Positions 16,853 to 26,138 of a DNA stretch of 48,189 nucleotides are shown piece by piece. A model generated the notes under the pieces. That model made no database searches, was not told the origin of the DNA, and worked only from the letters and a program-made list of their open reading frames with translations. Numbering within the stretch: position 1 is the first letter of the stretch; each line of letters opens with the position of its first letter. This DNA is from Bacillota bacterium (GTDB lineage Bacteria; Bacillota_A; Clostridia; Tissierellales; Peptoniphilaceae), in contig JAEZWK010000019.1 of NCBI GenBank assembly GCA_023443045.1, positions 1-48,189 of the forward strand, read 5' to 3'. The translations under genes and the position numbers were made by a program.

Positions 16853-18552
16853 AAAAACTAATTGCAATTTTAGTTGCTGCATCCATGCTCACTTTCTTTT
16901 TAGCTGGTTGTGCTAAACTAAGCGATCAAAAATCTACCGAAGAAGTAAATGTAGATGACATTTACAGAGACAAAGAAGATGGAAAACTTTTAGTAGTTAC
17001 AACTTTATTCCCAACATATTCTTTAACAAAAGCAATTGCTCCAAATGCTGATGTAAGATTATTATTGCCACCAGGAGCAGATTCCCATAGTTTTGAACCA
17101 TCACCAAAAGATATGATTCTTCTAGAAAATTCTGATTTAGTAGTTTTCACGGGAGAATATATGGAAGAGTGGATGAATAAAGTTTTGAGTTCATTAAACT
17201 TAGACTCCAAAAAAATCGTTGATTCATCTACAGGTATTGAATTAATGCCAGGAGAGCACAATCACGATCACGACCATGATCATGACCACGATCATGACCA
17301 CGATTCAGAAGAAGCTCACGACCATCACCATCATCACGATGAAATAACCAAATATGATGTAGAAGATAGACAACTTTCTGAATTCAATGGAACATGGCAT
17401 TCAGTATTAAATTATGTAAAAGACGGTACTTTAGATAATTTAATTGAGTATCAAGCTATAGATAATAAAGAAACTACAGACCAAATAAAAAATGAATTCG
17501 AAAAAATGTATTTTACAGATTATGACGAAATAACTGTTAAAGATAATAAAATTACATTTAAAACTGATAAAGATATCGAAGCTGAGTATAAATATGATGG
17601 CTTTATTTTTGAAGAAGGTTCTCATCATCCACATGTTTGGTACAAATACCAATTAGTATCTGAGGATGCAAATGTACCAAATTACATTGTTATAAATGAC
17701 CATGGAATAAAAGCTAACCAAGAAAAAGATCCTGATCATTTAAGCCATATGCATTTTGCATATTCAACAAAATCATATGAGGATGCTCTCGAAAAAGAGT
17801 CAATGCCTTTCTATGTAGATGCATCAAAAGGTGCAGAAGAAGTTTCTAAAGCTTTTAATCCTTCAAAAGAGGAAATAGAAGAATTAAAAAATGAAATAGC
17901 TAATGCTCAAACAGAAGCTGATGAGCATGATCACGATTCTAAAGAAGATGATCATAATCACGACGCTAAAGAAGATGATCACGATCACGATCACGATCAC
18001 GACCATGATCATGAACACCACCATTTATTTGATCCACATATTTGGACTTCACCAAAATTAGCAAAAGTAATGGCTAAAAATATTCTGGAAGGTCTAAAAA
18101 AAGTTGATCCTAATAATACTAATGAATACGAAGAAAATTTCAAAAAACTTGAAGAAGAACTAAATTCAATCGATAAAGAATTTGAAGAAGCTGTAAGTAA
18201 CGCTCCTCACAAAGCAATTTATTTCGCTACACCATTTGCTTTAAGTTATTTTGTAAGAGACTATAACTTAGAAGCATTTTCTGTTTATGACAATTGCTCA
18301 AGCCACTCTGAACCTAATGCTCAAGATATGGCATATTTAATTGAGAAAATGAAAGAAAACAATGTTAAAGTTGTTCTATATGGTGAATTACAAAGCACAA
18401 AAATTGCTGATGAAATTGCTAAAGAAACAGGTGCAAAAACTATGTTATTCCACTCATGCCACAACCTAAGTCTAGATGATTTTAAAGCTGGAAAAACATA
18501 TATGGGCATTATGAAAGATAATGTAGAAGTTCTTAAAGAAGCATTAAAATAA
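16849..18552 (+). CDS. znuA: zinc-binding lipoprotein ZnuA with a nested ZinT domain
   Basis: Captures zinc outside the cell for the ZnuBC importer. The 567-residue protein has a lipobox (LAGC, lipid cysteine C21). ZnuA lobe 1 spans about 45-133, with a zinc ligand region at ADSHSFEP (H80). A His-Asp-rich loop follows at 137-164. A complete ZinT-like domain lies at about 169-340 (LSEFNGTWHSVL, VINDHGI and HLSHMHF carry likely metal histidines). A second His-Asp-rich stretch covers 359-392 and ZnuA lobe 2 resumes at FDPHIWTSPKL. ZinT thus sits inside the ZnuA metal loop rather than at the C-terminus as in streptococcal AdcA. His-rich segments are low-complexity repeats at DNA level. Confidence 0.94.
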   Translation: MKKLIAILVAASMLTFFLAGCAKLSDQKSTEEVNVDDIYRDKEDGKLLVVTTLFPTYSLTKAIAPNADVRLLLPPGADSHSFEPSPKDMILLENSDLVVFTGEYMEEWMNKVLSSLNLDSKKIVDSSTGIELMPGEHNHDHDHDHDHDHDHDSEEAHDHHHHHDEITKYDVEDRQLSEFNGTWHSVLNYVKDGTLDNLIEYQAIDNKETTDQIKNEFEKMYFTDYDEITVKDNKITFKTDKDIEAEYKYDGFIFEEGSHHPHVWYKYQLVSEDANVPNYIVINDHGIKANQEKDPDHLSHMHFAYSTKSYEDALEKESMPFYVDASKGAEEVSKAFNPSKEEIEELKNEIANAQTEADEHDHDSKEDDHNHDAKEDDHDHDHDHDHDHEHHHLFDPHIWTSPKLAKVMAKNILEGLKKVDPNNTNEYEENFKKLEEELNSIDKEFEEAVSNAPHKAIYFATPFALSYFVRDYNLEAFSVYDNCSSHSEPNAQDMAYLIEKMKENNVKVVLYGELQSTKIADEIAKETGAKTMLFHSCHNLSLDDFKAGKTYMGIMKDNVEVLKEALK

Positions 18553-19247
18553 TGATTAGAGTTACTGATTTACAAGTAAACTATGATAGTAAAATCGCCC
18601 TAGCAGATGTCACTTTTGATGTCTGCAAAGGCGATTATCTTGCTATTGTGGGGGAAAATGGAAGTGGAAAATCTACATTACTCAAAACAATTTTGGGTCT
18701 AAAAAAACCTAATAAAGGTATTGTTGAATTTTCTGATAAATTAAAACTAGGATATCTACCACAGATGGATGAATCTATGAAGGACTTCCCTGCTACTGTC
18801 ATCGAAATAATAAAAATGGGTTATCTAAATAAAATGAATCACTATATTTTTTACCCCAAAAAAGCTATCAACAAAGTCTATGAAGTCATGGAAAAATTAA
18901 ATATTTCAGATCTCAAAAAGAAATATTTCAAAAACCTCTCCGGAGGCCAAAGGCAAAGAGTTCTGTTAGCGCGTGCACTGGTTGCAAGTGATGAGCTTTT
19001 GATACTGGATGAACCAACAACAGGATTAGATCCCATAGCAACTTTAGAATTCTATAATGAACTTGATAGATTAAATCACGAAGGATTAACCATAATAACA
19101 GTTACACATGATGTAAAAACTGCAGTGAGTTGTGCTAGTAAAATTTTACATTTAAATCAAAAAGTTTTATTTTTTGGTTCTAAGGAAGATTATTTATCGA
19201 GCGATCTATTCAAATTATTTGGCGAGGTGCACTTACATGATAGATAA
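18552..19247 (+). CDS. znuC: zinc ABC transporter ATPase ZnuC
   Basis: Cytoplasmic ATPase of the zinc importer, 231 residues. Walker A GENGSGKST, signature LSGGQRQRV, Walker B LLILDEPTTGLDP and switch histidine in VTHDVK. Its ATG overlaps the znuA stop by one base, and its end overlaps znuB, so the operon is tightly coupled. Confidence 0.95.
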   Translation: MIRVTDLQVNYDSKIALADVTFDVCKGDYLAIVGENGSGKSTLLKTILGLKKPNKGIVEFSDKLKLGYLPQMDESMKDFPATVIEIIKMGYLNKMNHYIFYPKKAINKVYEVMEKLNISDLKKKYFKNLSGGQRQRVLLARALVASDELLILDEPTTGLDPIATLEFYNELDRLNHEGLTIITVTHDVKTAVSCASKILHLNQKVLFFGSKEDYLSSDLFKLFGEVHLHDR

Positions 19248-20058
19248 TTTATTGCTAATGTTTAGTTATTCATTTATTATACGAGCTATTATTGTTGGAA
19301 TTTTAACCGGCGTTATAAGTTCTCTAGTTGGCGTTAGTTTAGTTCTTAAAAACTACTCTATGATTGGTGACGGATTAAGTCATGTAGGTTTTGGAGCTTT
19401 TACGATAGCGATCGCGTTAAATTTTACTCCTGTAATTTTTGCTATTCCAACTGTAATCATCTGTGCTTTTTTTATGCTAAAATTACATAAAGGGAGTTCA
19501 TTAAAAGCAGATCAAACAATTGCAATTGTTAGTTCATCTGCACTTGCTATTGGTGTTTTAGTAACAAGTATTAGGGGTGGCATGAATGTAGATGTTTACC
19601 AATTTATGTTCGGTAGCATTTTAGCTAGTAGTACAAGTGATTTATATGTTTCTGCTATAATTTCTTTTTTAGTTATCATCACTTATGTCATTATGTACAA
19701 CCGAATATTTGCGCTAACATTCGATGAGGTTTTTACTAAATCTATCGGTAAACCTGTTGAGATTTATCAATTTATTTTGGCTGCATTAACTGCAGTTGTT
19801 ATAGTAATAGGAATGCGAATTATGGGGGCTATGCTTATTTCTTCATTAATTTTATTTCCTGCACTCAGTAGTTTAAGACTTTTTTCATCATATAAACTAT
19901 GTTTGTTTTCAGCAAGTATCATTTCAATAATATCAGTATTTACAGGAATATATTTATCATTTGTATTTTCATTCCCTACTGGTGCAATTATAGTTGTGGT
20001 TAATTTGATTATATTTATATTATCTTCTATTATAAAAAAAATTAAATCGGGGCTGTAG
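19237..20058 (+). CDS. znuB: zinc ABC transporter permease ZnuB
   Basis: Membrane channel of the zinc importer, about 273 residues with 7-8 hydrophobic segments, of the ABC-3 (manganese/zinc) permease family: GVISSLVGVSLVLKNYSMIG, GLSHVGFGAF and RIMGAMLISSLILFPAL are typical. ATG 19237 follows GAGGTG inside the znuC 3' end; an in-frame start at 19174 would add a non-hydrophobic stretch and is not favoured. Confidence 0.94.
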   Translation: MIDNLLLMFSYSFIIRAIIVGILTGVISSLVGVSLVLKNYSMIGDGLSHVGFGAFTIAIALNFTPVIFAIPTVIICAFFMLKLHKGSSLKADQTIAIVSSSALAIGVLVTSIRGGMNVDVYQFMFGSILASSTSDLYVSAIISFLVIITYVIMYNRIFALTFDEVFTKSIGKPVEIYQFILAALTAVVIVIGMRIMGAMLISSLILFPALSSLRLFSSYKLCLFSASIISIISVFTGIYLSFVFSFPTGAIIVVVNLIIFILSSIIKKIKSGL

Positions 20059-20069
20059 CCCTTTTTTTA
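20048..20069 (+). terminator. zinc operon terminator
   Basis: GGGC-TGTA-GCCC hairpin that includes the znuB stop codon, followed by seven T. Confidence 0.85.
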
Positions 20070-20098
20070 TTGTAATTATTATTATTTTATTCTATAAT
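20070..20098 (+). promoter_or_regulatory. promoter for M23 peptidase gene, possibly leaderless
   Basis: TTGTAA (20070-20075), 17-bp spacer, TATAAT (20093-20098). The expected start point falls about at the ATG (20105), so the mRNA may lack a normal leader; the only ribosome binding candidate (AGAGGA) is too close to the ATG. Confidence 0.65.
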
Positions 20099-20104
20099 AG
20101 AGGA

Positions 20105-21409
20105 ATGAATAAAATAAAAGATTTTATAAAAAAAGATACAATAATCTTTTTGGTTTTACTATTTATATTTATTATTTTCTCCTCTATTTTTTTTCAAAAC
20201 TATACTAGATTGTACTTTATATCTATAGATGGTAATCAAATTGGTTTTATAAATGATGAAAAATTATTGAATAGAGCAATTTCTGAAATCAATTCAGATC
20301 TAGCAAAAAATGATAAAGATATTTTTATCGAACCCAAAATAGATAAAAATGTTCTATATAGTTTCCAAAATTCTCTAGAATACAACGAATTAAAAGAGGA
20401 GTTACAAAAACATTCAATTAAATATAAAAATGCATGGGCACTCGTTAAAAATGGTAAAATTATTGCCGGTTTAGATAGTAGAGATGATGCTTTATATTCT
20501 TTGAATGATGTAAAAAATCATTTTATACACAAAGATTCGATTCATCTTTTAAATATTGAGTTCATTGATAATATAAATGTAGAGTTTACAAAAATTCCGA
20601 TAAATCTAATGTTTAATAAAAATGATTTGGTTAAGAAAATTATTGAATCTACTGAGTTATCTGAGATTAGATTTACAAGTTTTACAAATATTCTTCCTCT
20701 TAGTAAAGATTCTATATTTACCGAACAGTTACGCCCTATAAAAGATAATAAGAATTTATTGCTATTAAGAAAAGATGATTACAGTTTAGATGTTGTGTTT
20801 GAGGAAGAAAGAAATGACGAAACAATTTTACCTAGATCTACTATTTTTAATTTTGACGAGACTCTCCTTCCCAGTGAGACTATTACAGAACGTGAAGGTC
20901 AAGATGGTATTGTTTTAAAACATAGAAATGTCACTTTTTTAAATAATAAGGAAATTTCTTCCACAACACTTAAAGAAAAAATTACGAAAGATGTTATTGC
21001 TAAAATTATTAGAGTAGGAGAAAAATCAATTTTTTCAAATAATGGTTTTATTTTTCCTTATAAGGGATACATCACTTCTGGTTTTGGTCCACGATTTGAT
21101 GGATTTCATAGAGGTATTGATATAGCTGGAAAATTAGGTGATAAAATTGTTGCATCTAAAGATGGTGTAGTTAATTTTTCCGGATTCAAAAATTCATACG
21201 GATACGTAGTTTTTATTGATCACGATTCCAATTATAGTACTAGATACGCTCACCTTTCTCAATATATAGTTGATCCAGGTGAAATAGTAAAACAAGGGCA
21301 GGTAATTGGTTATATGGGTTCTTCCGGTAATTCTACTGGTTACCATGTTCACTTTGAGATATTAAAAAATGGTCAAATAATTGATCCGATGGAGTTGTTA
21401 AATGAATAA
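20105..21409 (+). CDS. membrane-anchored M23 peptidase with G5-like domain
   Basis: Cell-wall endopeptidase, 434 residues. Layout: short basic N-terminus and one membrane helix (about 13-31), an extended region with no recognised fold (about 35-230), a G5-like segment near residues 240-310, and a C-terminal LytM/M23 domain. The zinc ligands are visible: HRGID (H and D), HLSQ and HVHFE, all intact, so it should be catalytically active. Its end overlaps the TtcA-like gene. A role in peptidoglycan remodelling during growth or division is expected from the family. Confidence 0.9.
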   Translation: MNKIKDFIKKDTIIFLVLLFIFIIFSSIFFQNYTRLYFISIDGNQIGFINDEKLLNRAISEINSDLAKNDKDIFIEPKIDKNVLYSFQNSLEYNELKEELQKHSIKYKNAWALVKNGKIIAGLDSRDDALYSLNDVKNHFIHKDSIHLLNIEFIDNINVEFTKIPINLMFNKNDLVKKIIESTELSEIRFTSFTNILPLSKDSIFTEQLRPIKDNKNLLLLRKDDYSLDVVFEEERNDETILPRSTIFNFDETLLPSETITEREGQDGIVLKHRNVTFLNNKEISSTTLKEKITKDVIAKIIRVGEKSIFSNNGFIFPYKGYITSGFGPRFDGFHRGIDIAGKLGDKIVASKDGVVNFSGFKNSYGYVVFIDHDSNYSTRYAHLSQYIVDPGEIVKQGQVIGYMGSSGNSTGYHVHFEILKNGQIIDPMELLNE

Positions 21410-22178
21410 TAGTATTAAATTAAAAGCACAAAACGCTTTAATAAAAAAATTTAGAAAAACCCTTTTTCGTCCATTTATAGAGGCAGTTAAAAAATATAAT
21501 TTGATAGAAGATAACGATTATATAATGAGCTGTGTTAGTGGTGGAAAAGATAGTATAGTTAATAGTCTTTTATTGCAAGAATTATGTGATCATGGAATAG
21601 GTAATTTCAAGCTTATTCACGTTATGATGAATCCCGGTTTTAAAGAAGAATTTGTAGAAAGTGTAAATGATTTGTATAATAGATTAGGATTACAACTTCA
21701 TGTTTTTAAAACAGAAATTTTTCAAATCACTGAAAAAATGGCAAAAGATAATCCTTGTTTTTTATGTGCACGAATGAGACGTGGTGCTTTATATAATGAA
21801 GCACAAAAATTAGGCGCCAACAAAATTGCACTAGGTCACCATATGGATGATGTTGTAGAAACAACTATGATGAATATGTGTATGCAAGGAAGTTTCAAAA
21901 ATATGCTTCCTAAATTAAATAGCAAAAACTTTCCAGGTATTTCTTTGATACGTCCTTTATATCTAATCAGAGAAGATGATATTATAAAGTATAAAGACTA
22001 TGTAGGTCTAGATACTTTTGGATGTTCATGTGTTCTTACTGACGGCAATATAAAAACTTCTAGAGATGCCTTCAAAGATATTCTAAAAGAGATTGAGATA
22101 AAACTACCAGGAAGCAAAAAAAATATTCAAAATTCAATAGCAAATGTTTACAAAGACACTTGTTTAGGAGTTAAATAA
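21402..22178 (+). CDS. TtcA-like tRNA 2-thiolation ATPase
   Basis: PP-loop N-type ATP pyrophosphatase of 258 residues. PP-loop SGGKDS; cysteine pair CFLC and a third cysteine in FGCSC, as in TtcA enzymes that use a [4Fe-4S] cluster to thiolate cytidine 32 of tRNA; GHHMDDVVETTMMNM is the conserved second motif. Whether the target is cytidine 32 cannot be told from sequence. It overlaps the M23 peptidase and MBOAT genes. Confidence 0.85.
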   Translation: MNNSIKLKAQNALIKKFRKTLFRPFIEAVKKYNLIEDNDYIMSCVSGGKDSIVNSLLLQELCDHGIGNFKLIHVMMNPGFKEEFVESVNDLYNRLGLQLHVFKTEIFQITEKMAKDNPCFLCARMRRGALYNEAQKLGANKIALGHHMDDVVETTMMNMCMQGSFKNMLPKLNSKNFPGISLIRPLYLIREDDIIKYKDYVGLDTFGCSCVLTDGNIKTSRDAFKDILKEIEIKLPGSKKNIQNSIANVYKDTCLGVK

Positions 22179-23533
22179 TGGTTTTTTCTAGCTTTTCTTT
22201 TCTTTTTTTCTTTCTGCCTTTAGCTTTAATTTATCACATTTTACCTAAAAATCTAAAGCTAAGAAATATTTTCCTATTGATTATAAGCCTAGCTTTTTAT
22301 ATGTATGGCGAAGGAAATAAAATTGTAATTATGCTATTATCAATTTTTATTTCATATATCACTGGGATTGGTATAAATAAATATCCATCCTATAAAAAAA
22401 TAATTTTAGGAATAGGTGTTACTTTACTACTATCCAATTTATTTGCATTTAAATATTTGGATTTTTCTATAAATATTTTTAACAGAGTATTTCATACAGA
22501 GATAAACTCATACAATATAATAATGCCAATCGGTATTTCGTTTTTCACTTTTCAAGCAATTTCATACATGGTTGATGTTTATAGAAATACCGCTGACTCA
22601 GATAGCTTAATAAATGTTGGATTATATATCTCTTTATTTCCACAACTAATAGCTGGACCGATTGTTCGCTTTGTAACTATAGCTGATGAATTAAAAAATA
22701 GAAAAACAAAATTTTATGAAATAATTAGTGGTATCGATAGATTTATCGTGGGATTTTGTATGAAAATATTATTAGCTAATACTTTTGGTAAAATAGCTGA
22801 TATTGGTTTTAATTTAAATTTAGAACATCAGCTAACTTCATACATGGCTATTCTTTCTAGCATTTCATATACACTTCAAATTTATTATGATTTTAACGCA
22901 TATTCACATATGGCGATAGGAATAGGAAGAATTTTTGGTTTTCATTTCGAAGAAAATTTCAATTACCCATATATCTCAAAAAGTGTAACTGAATTTTGGA
23001 GAAGATGGCATATTTCATTATCCACATTTTTTAGAGATTATGTCTACTTCCCTTTGGGCGGAAGTCATAGATCGGATTACAGAAACTTTTTTAACTTATT
23101 AATTGTATGGTTGCTTACCGGATTATGGCACGGAGCAGGATTAAATTTTATTTTCTGGGGATTATATTATTTTATACTACTTATCTTAGAAAGAAAATTC
23201 ACCAATAAAAAAGGATTGGGAATTATCCCAACCTTTATAATTACAGTTATTGGTTTTACATTATTTAGAAGTGAATCTTTAGGATCATTCGTAAATTATC
23301 TGAAGAGTTTTTTAAACTTTCACGGTAAAAATCTATACTATTTCTTGTATTACCTAAAGCAATATAAAGTAGAATTTTTATTCGGGTTTTTATTTCTATC
23401 ACCCTATCCAAAAAACTTTGTAAAAAAATATTTGCCATCATTCATAAGACCCATTTTGATATTAATATTCATACTTGCAATTCTCAAACTATCCTTGGAT
23501 GATTTTAATCCATTCATTTATTTTAGATTTTAA
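22178..23533 (+). CDS. MBOAT O-acyltransferase (AlgI/DltB/PatA-like)
   Basis: Multi-pass membrane protein of 451 residues that moves acyl groups, probably acetyl, to an extracytoplasmic polymer. Hallmarks are SISYTLQIYYDFNAYSHMA, TEFWRRWHISLSTFFRDYVY and the catalytic histidine in LTGLWHGAGLNFIFWG. The start codon shares one base with the ttcA-like stop. No SGNH partner (AlgJ/AlgX/PatB), dltA or dltC lies beside it, so the acceptor is unknown; peptidoglycan or a surface glycopolymer are candidates given the upstream M23 peptidase. Confidence 0.9.
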   Translation: MVFSSFSFLFFFLPLALIYHILPKNLKLRNIFLLIISLAFYMYGEGNKIVIMLLSIFISYITGIGINKYPSYKKIILGIGVTLLLSNLFAFKYLDFSINIFNRVFHTEINSYNIIMPIGISFFTFQAISYMVDVYRNTADSDSLINVGLYISLFPQLIAGPIVRFVTIADELKNRKTKFYEIISGIDRFIVGFCMKILLANTFGKIADIGFNLNLEHQLTSYMAILSSISYTLQIYYDFNAYSHMAIGIGRIFGFHFEENFNYPYISKSVTEFWRRWHISLSTFFRDYVYFPLGGSHRSDYRNFFNLLIVWLLTGLWHGAGLNFIFWGLYYFILLILERKFTNKKGLGIIPTFIITVIGFTLFRSESLGSFVNYLKSFLNFHGKNLYYFLYYLKQYKVEFLFGFLFLSPYPKNFVKKYLPSFIRPILILIFILAILKLSLDDFNPFIYFRF

Positions 23534-23556
23534 AACAGACTAGTTCTGTTTTTTTA
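23533..23556. terminator. bidirectional terminator between MBOAT and uraA
   Basis: ACAGA / TCTGT hairpin with a CTAGT loop. A long T-run follows on the plus strand and a shorter one on the minus strand. It serves the convergent MBOAT and uraA genes and overlaps the uraA stop codon. Confidence 0.82.
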
Positions 23557-24801
23557 TTTGTTCAATTTTTCTACAAAATACAAAATCAAACTCAATAAAA
23601 CAGCTACTACACTAGCCAAGACCATTCCTGATAATTGAATTGCTCCAATATCAATTTTTAATCCACTTAATCCAGTTGTAAATATAACACTGGTTAGAAT
23701 TAAGTTCTTACTAATTGAAAAATCAACTTTTCTATCTACTAGAAGTCTTAATCCAGAGGTACCTATCATTCCATATAACAAGAATGTAACTCCACCAATT
23801 ACATCGCCTGGAATTGTGGCTATTAATTCGGATAGAGGTCCAAAAAATGCCATTATTATGCTTATAACTGCAGCTCCTCCTATAACTTGCGTAGAATATA
23901 CTTTTGTAATTGCCATTACTCCAATATTTTCACCATAAGTTGTTGTAGGAACTCCTCCTATTAGACCTGAAAGAGCTGTAGAAAAGTTATCCGCAAAAAT
24001 ACTTCTATGAAGTCCTGGATCTTTTAATAGATCTCTGCCAACAATATTGGATGTAACAACCTGATGAGATATATGTTCGCTAGTTATTACCAAAATTACA
24101 GGTAAAATAGTTATAAAGGATGATAAAGAAAATTTTGCAAAATGAAAATTGGGTAGAGTAAATATTTTAGACTCTAATACTGGTGTAAAATCCACCATTC
24201 CAAGTGCAATTGCAGTTATATATCCAGCCACAATTGCTACAAGAATAGGAATTGTAGCCAAAAATTTTTTAAATAGCACAGAGCCAAATATAGCTACAAA
24301 TATGGTCACTAAAAAAACAATTAGATGATTTATATCATAGGATTCAGTTAAAATTTCAGCACCAATAGCACCTCCTCTAATGGTTAAACCTACAAGTTCA
24401 AAACCTATTAAACTAACTACTGCTCCCATAGCAGCAGGTGGTAAAACTATATCTATCCAATTAATTCCATACCTTTTTATTATAAACGCTATAATCATAC
24501 CTATAACGCCTATAAATACAAATGCACCCTGAGCAAATTCATATCCCTGTGACGCAATAATTGCTGTTCCAGGTGCTAAAAATGCAAATGAACTTCCCAA
24601 ATATGCGGGAGCCTTACCTTTTGTAATTAGAATAAATAAAAGTGTACCAATCCCATTCATCAATAAAACAATAGATGGATTTATACCAAAAATAATAGGT
24701 ACCAATACACTCGCACCAAACATAGCAAAAGTATGCTGTATAGATAATGGCAATAATAATTTAAAAGGAACTTTTTCTTGTACATCAATAATTCTATTCA
24801 T
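23554..24801 (-). CDS. uraA: uracil/xanthine permease (UraA family)
   Basis: Nucleobase:cation symporter of about 415 residues with 12-14 hydrophobic segments. Family signatures include LSIQHTFAMFGASVLVPIIFG at the N-terminus and GGVPTTTYGENIGVMAITKV in the middle, with the conserved glutamate of the substrate site. ATG 24801 follows GGAGG. A terminator-like hairpin sits directly upstream of that ribosome binding site. Uracil is the likeliest substrate. Confidence 0.92.
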   Translation of the reverse strand: MNRIIDVQEKVPFKLLLPLSIQHTFAMFGASVLVPIIFGINPSIVLLMNGIGTLLFILITKGKAPAYLGSSFAFLAPGTAIIASQGYEFAQGAFVFIGVIGMIIAFIIKRYGINWIDIVLPPAAMGAVVSLIGFELVGLTIRGGAIGAEILTESYDINHLIVFLVTIFVAIFGSVLFKKFLATIPILVAIVAGYITAIALGMVDFTPVLESKIFTLPNFHFAKFSLSSFITILPVILVITSEHISHQVVTSNIVGRDLLKDPGLHRSIFADNFSTALSGLIGGVPTTTYGENIGVMAITKVYSTQVIGGAAVISIIMAFFGPLSELIATIPGDVIGGVTFLLYGMIGTSGLRLLVDRKVDFSISKNLILTSVIFTTGLSGLKIDIGAIQLSGMVLASVVAVLLSLILYFVEKLNK

Positions 24802-24806
24802 ATTTA

Positions 24807-24835
24807 CCTCCAAAAAAATGACTCCAATAAATGGA
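24807..24835 (-). terminator. hairpin between hypothetical gene and uraA
   Basis: Minus-strand GGCTCCA / TGGAGTC (one G-U) with a TTTAT loop, then ATTTTTTT that runs into the GGAGG of uraA. It would end the upstream operon and could attenuate read-through into uraA. Confidence 0.72.
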
Positions 24836-24837
24836 GC

Positions 24838-25362
24838 CTAACATTCTTTTATAAAATTAATTATAGCGTCTTTAAAAGGAACGCCTTCTATAGTTACATT
24901 ACCTGTGCCACCAAAAATATCAACCATAATTTTAAAGAAATTAACAATCAATTTATTTCCTTTTATCAAAAATGTTTCGGTGGTACCTGGAACAAAAATA
25001 AGATCTAATTCTTCTAAATTAGATTTTGTACTTATATTAGCAATTTCGTCCTCTAAATTTAGTTTTTTCATCGGCTCAATCATGGCGTTCATAACACCTA
25101 GATCTTCCATCATCCACATATTATTGTTCCAAAATTTCTTTTCTTTTGCACTTCCGCCATTTAAAAGTTCTCTATTTGAAATAGCTGACAAAACTCTTCT
25201 TACTGAATCATGTGAAAAATCATTGTCATATATCAAATTCATTTCTTCTCTATCAGCAACGGATATAATAAACTGCTCATTAACCTTTTCTTTTTCTGAA
25301 ACTGCAGTCCAGTAAAAAATCATCATTTCAACTACTTCTGTGTTAATATTAATCTTTTTCAA
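24838..25362 (-). CDS. conserved hypothetical protein (TDE2712-like), 174 aa
   Basis: Acidic soluble protein with no signal peptide. Conserved-looking blocks are VRRVLSAISNRELLNGG, FWNNNMWMMEDLGVMNAM and a C-terminal NKLIVNFFKIMVD. From memory it resembles a small family found in Treponema and anaerobic Firmicutes (TDE2712-like), of unknown function; I hold this loosely. It overlaps cvfB by four bases and is last in the run that begins with the glutamate fermentation genes. Confidence 0.75.
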   Translation of the reverse strand: MKKININTEVVEMMIFYWTAVSEKEKVNEQFIISVADREEMNLIYDNDFSHDSVRRVLSAISNRELLNGGSAKEKKFWNNNMWMMEDLGVMNAMIEPMKKLNLEDEIANISTKSNLEELDLIFVPGTTETFLIKGNKLIVNFFKIMVDIFGGTGNVTIEGVPFKDAIINFIKEC

Positions 25363-26138
25363 ATCTTCCTCCTAATATAGTAATCTCCAGCATCTATCAA
25401 ACCTTTTTTTAATAAGCGACCAACAGCCCTTTTAAAAGCCTGCTTACTCATCTTAAACTCATTAAAAATCATTTCCGGTTTTGATTTATCCCCGAGATCG
25501 ATTTTTTTTACTTTATTTAACCTATCTAATATAATACACGCATCTTTATCCATTTGCAAATGTTTTCTTTGTCTTAGAGATAATTTTATTTTCCCATCAT
25601 CATGAATTTTTTCAACTCTAAATGTTGCCACATCTCCAATTTCATAGGATCGATCCGCCTCTTTGTAATCAAGCATGGCATCATATTTTTCATCCACCAC
25701 AACAAAAATGCCCAATCCTTTTTTTATAGAATAAACCATACCCGATACATTGTCATTTTCTTTATAATTAGACTTGTTTTGCAAATATTTTTTCAGATTC
25801 ATAGTTGCATATAACCGATTCTTAAAATCTTTTAAAACTTTTACAGCCACCATATCTCCTTCTTTGGAGTATTTATGACTTTCTTTAAATGGAACAAATA
25901 AATCTATAGGTGTTTTTGTATCTAAAAAAAATCCTACATTTGTCTTAGCTTTTATTTTTAATGCTCTTAGCTGACCTTCTCTAGGTTCATTGTCTGCAAT
26001 ATAATACTCTTTTGAAAAACTTTTTATTTCTACAAAATCTTTAAAAGGAGTTAAATACCTTTTTTTAAGGAGCAACTCTTCTCCTTCATGAATTAGAATC
26101 GCTCCTTCATTTGTATATTTTTTTAATTTACACTTCAT
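25359..26138 (-). CDS. cvfB: CvfB-like S1 RNA-binding protein
   Basis: A 259-residue protein with tandem S1-like beta-barrel domains (about 1-65, 70-130 and 140-200; for example GLGIFVVVDEKYDAMLDYKEA) and a C-terminal winged helix (MSKQAFKRAVGRLLKKGLI), the CvfB architecture. CvfB proteins bind RNA and affect virulence-gene expression in staphylococci; the role here is unknown. It overlaps citF by 11 bases, so it is translated with the fermentation operon, though functional linkage is not obvious. Confidence 0.87.
   Translation of the reverse strand: MKCKLKKYTNEGAILIHEGEELLLKKRYLTPFKDFVEIKSFSKEYYIADNEPREGQLRALKIKAKTNVGFFLDTKTPIDLFVPFKESHKYSKEGDMVAVKVLKDFKNRLYATMNLKKYLQNKSNYKENDNVSGMVYSIKKGLGIFVVVDEKYDAMLDYKEADRSYEIGDVATFRVEKIHDDGKIKLSLRQRKHLQMDKDACIILDRLNKVKKIDLGDKSKPEMIFNEFKMSKQAFKRAVGRLLKKGLIDAGDYYIRRKI

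Noticed and set aside
17257..18015. Short tandem DNA repeats (CAC/GAT-type) resembling a repeat array
   Set aside because: They encode the His-Asp-rich metal loops of ZnuA and are explained by protein composition.
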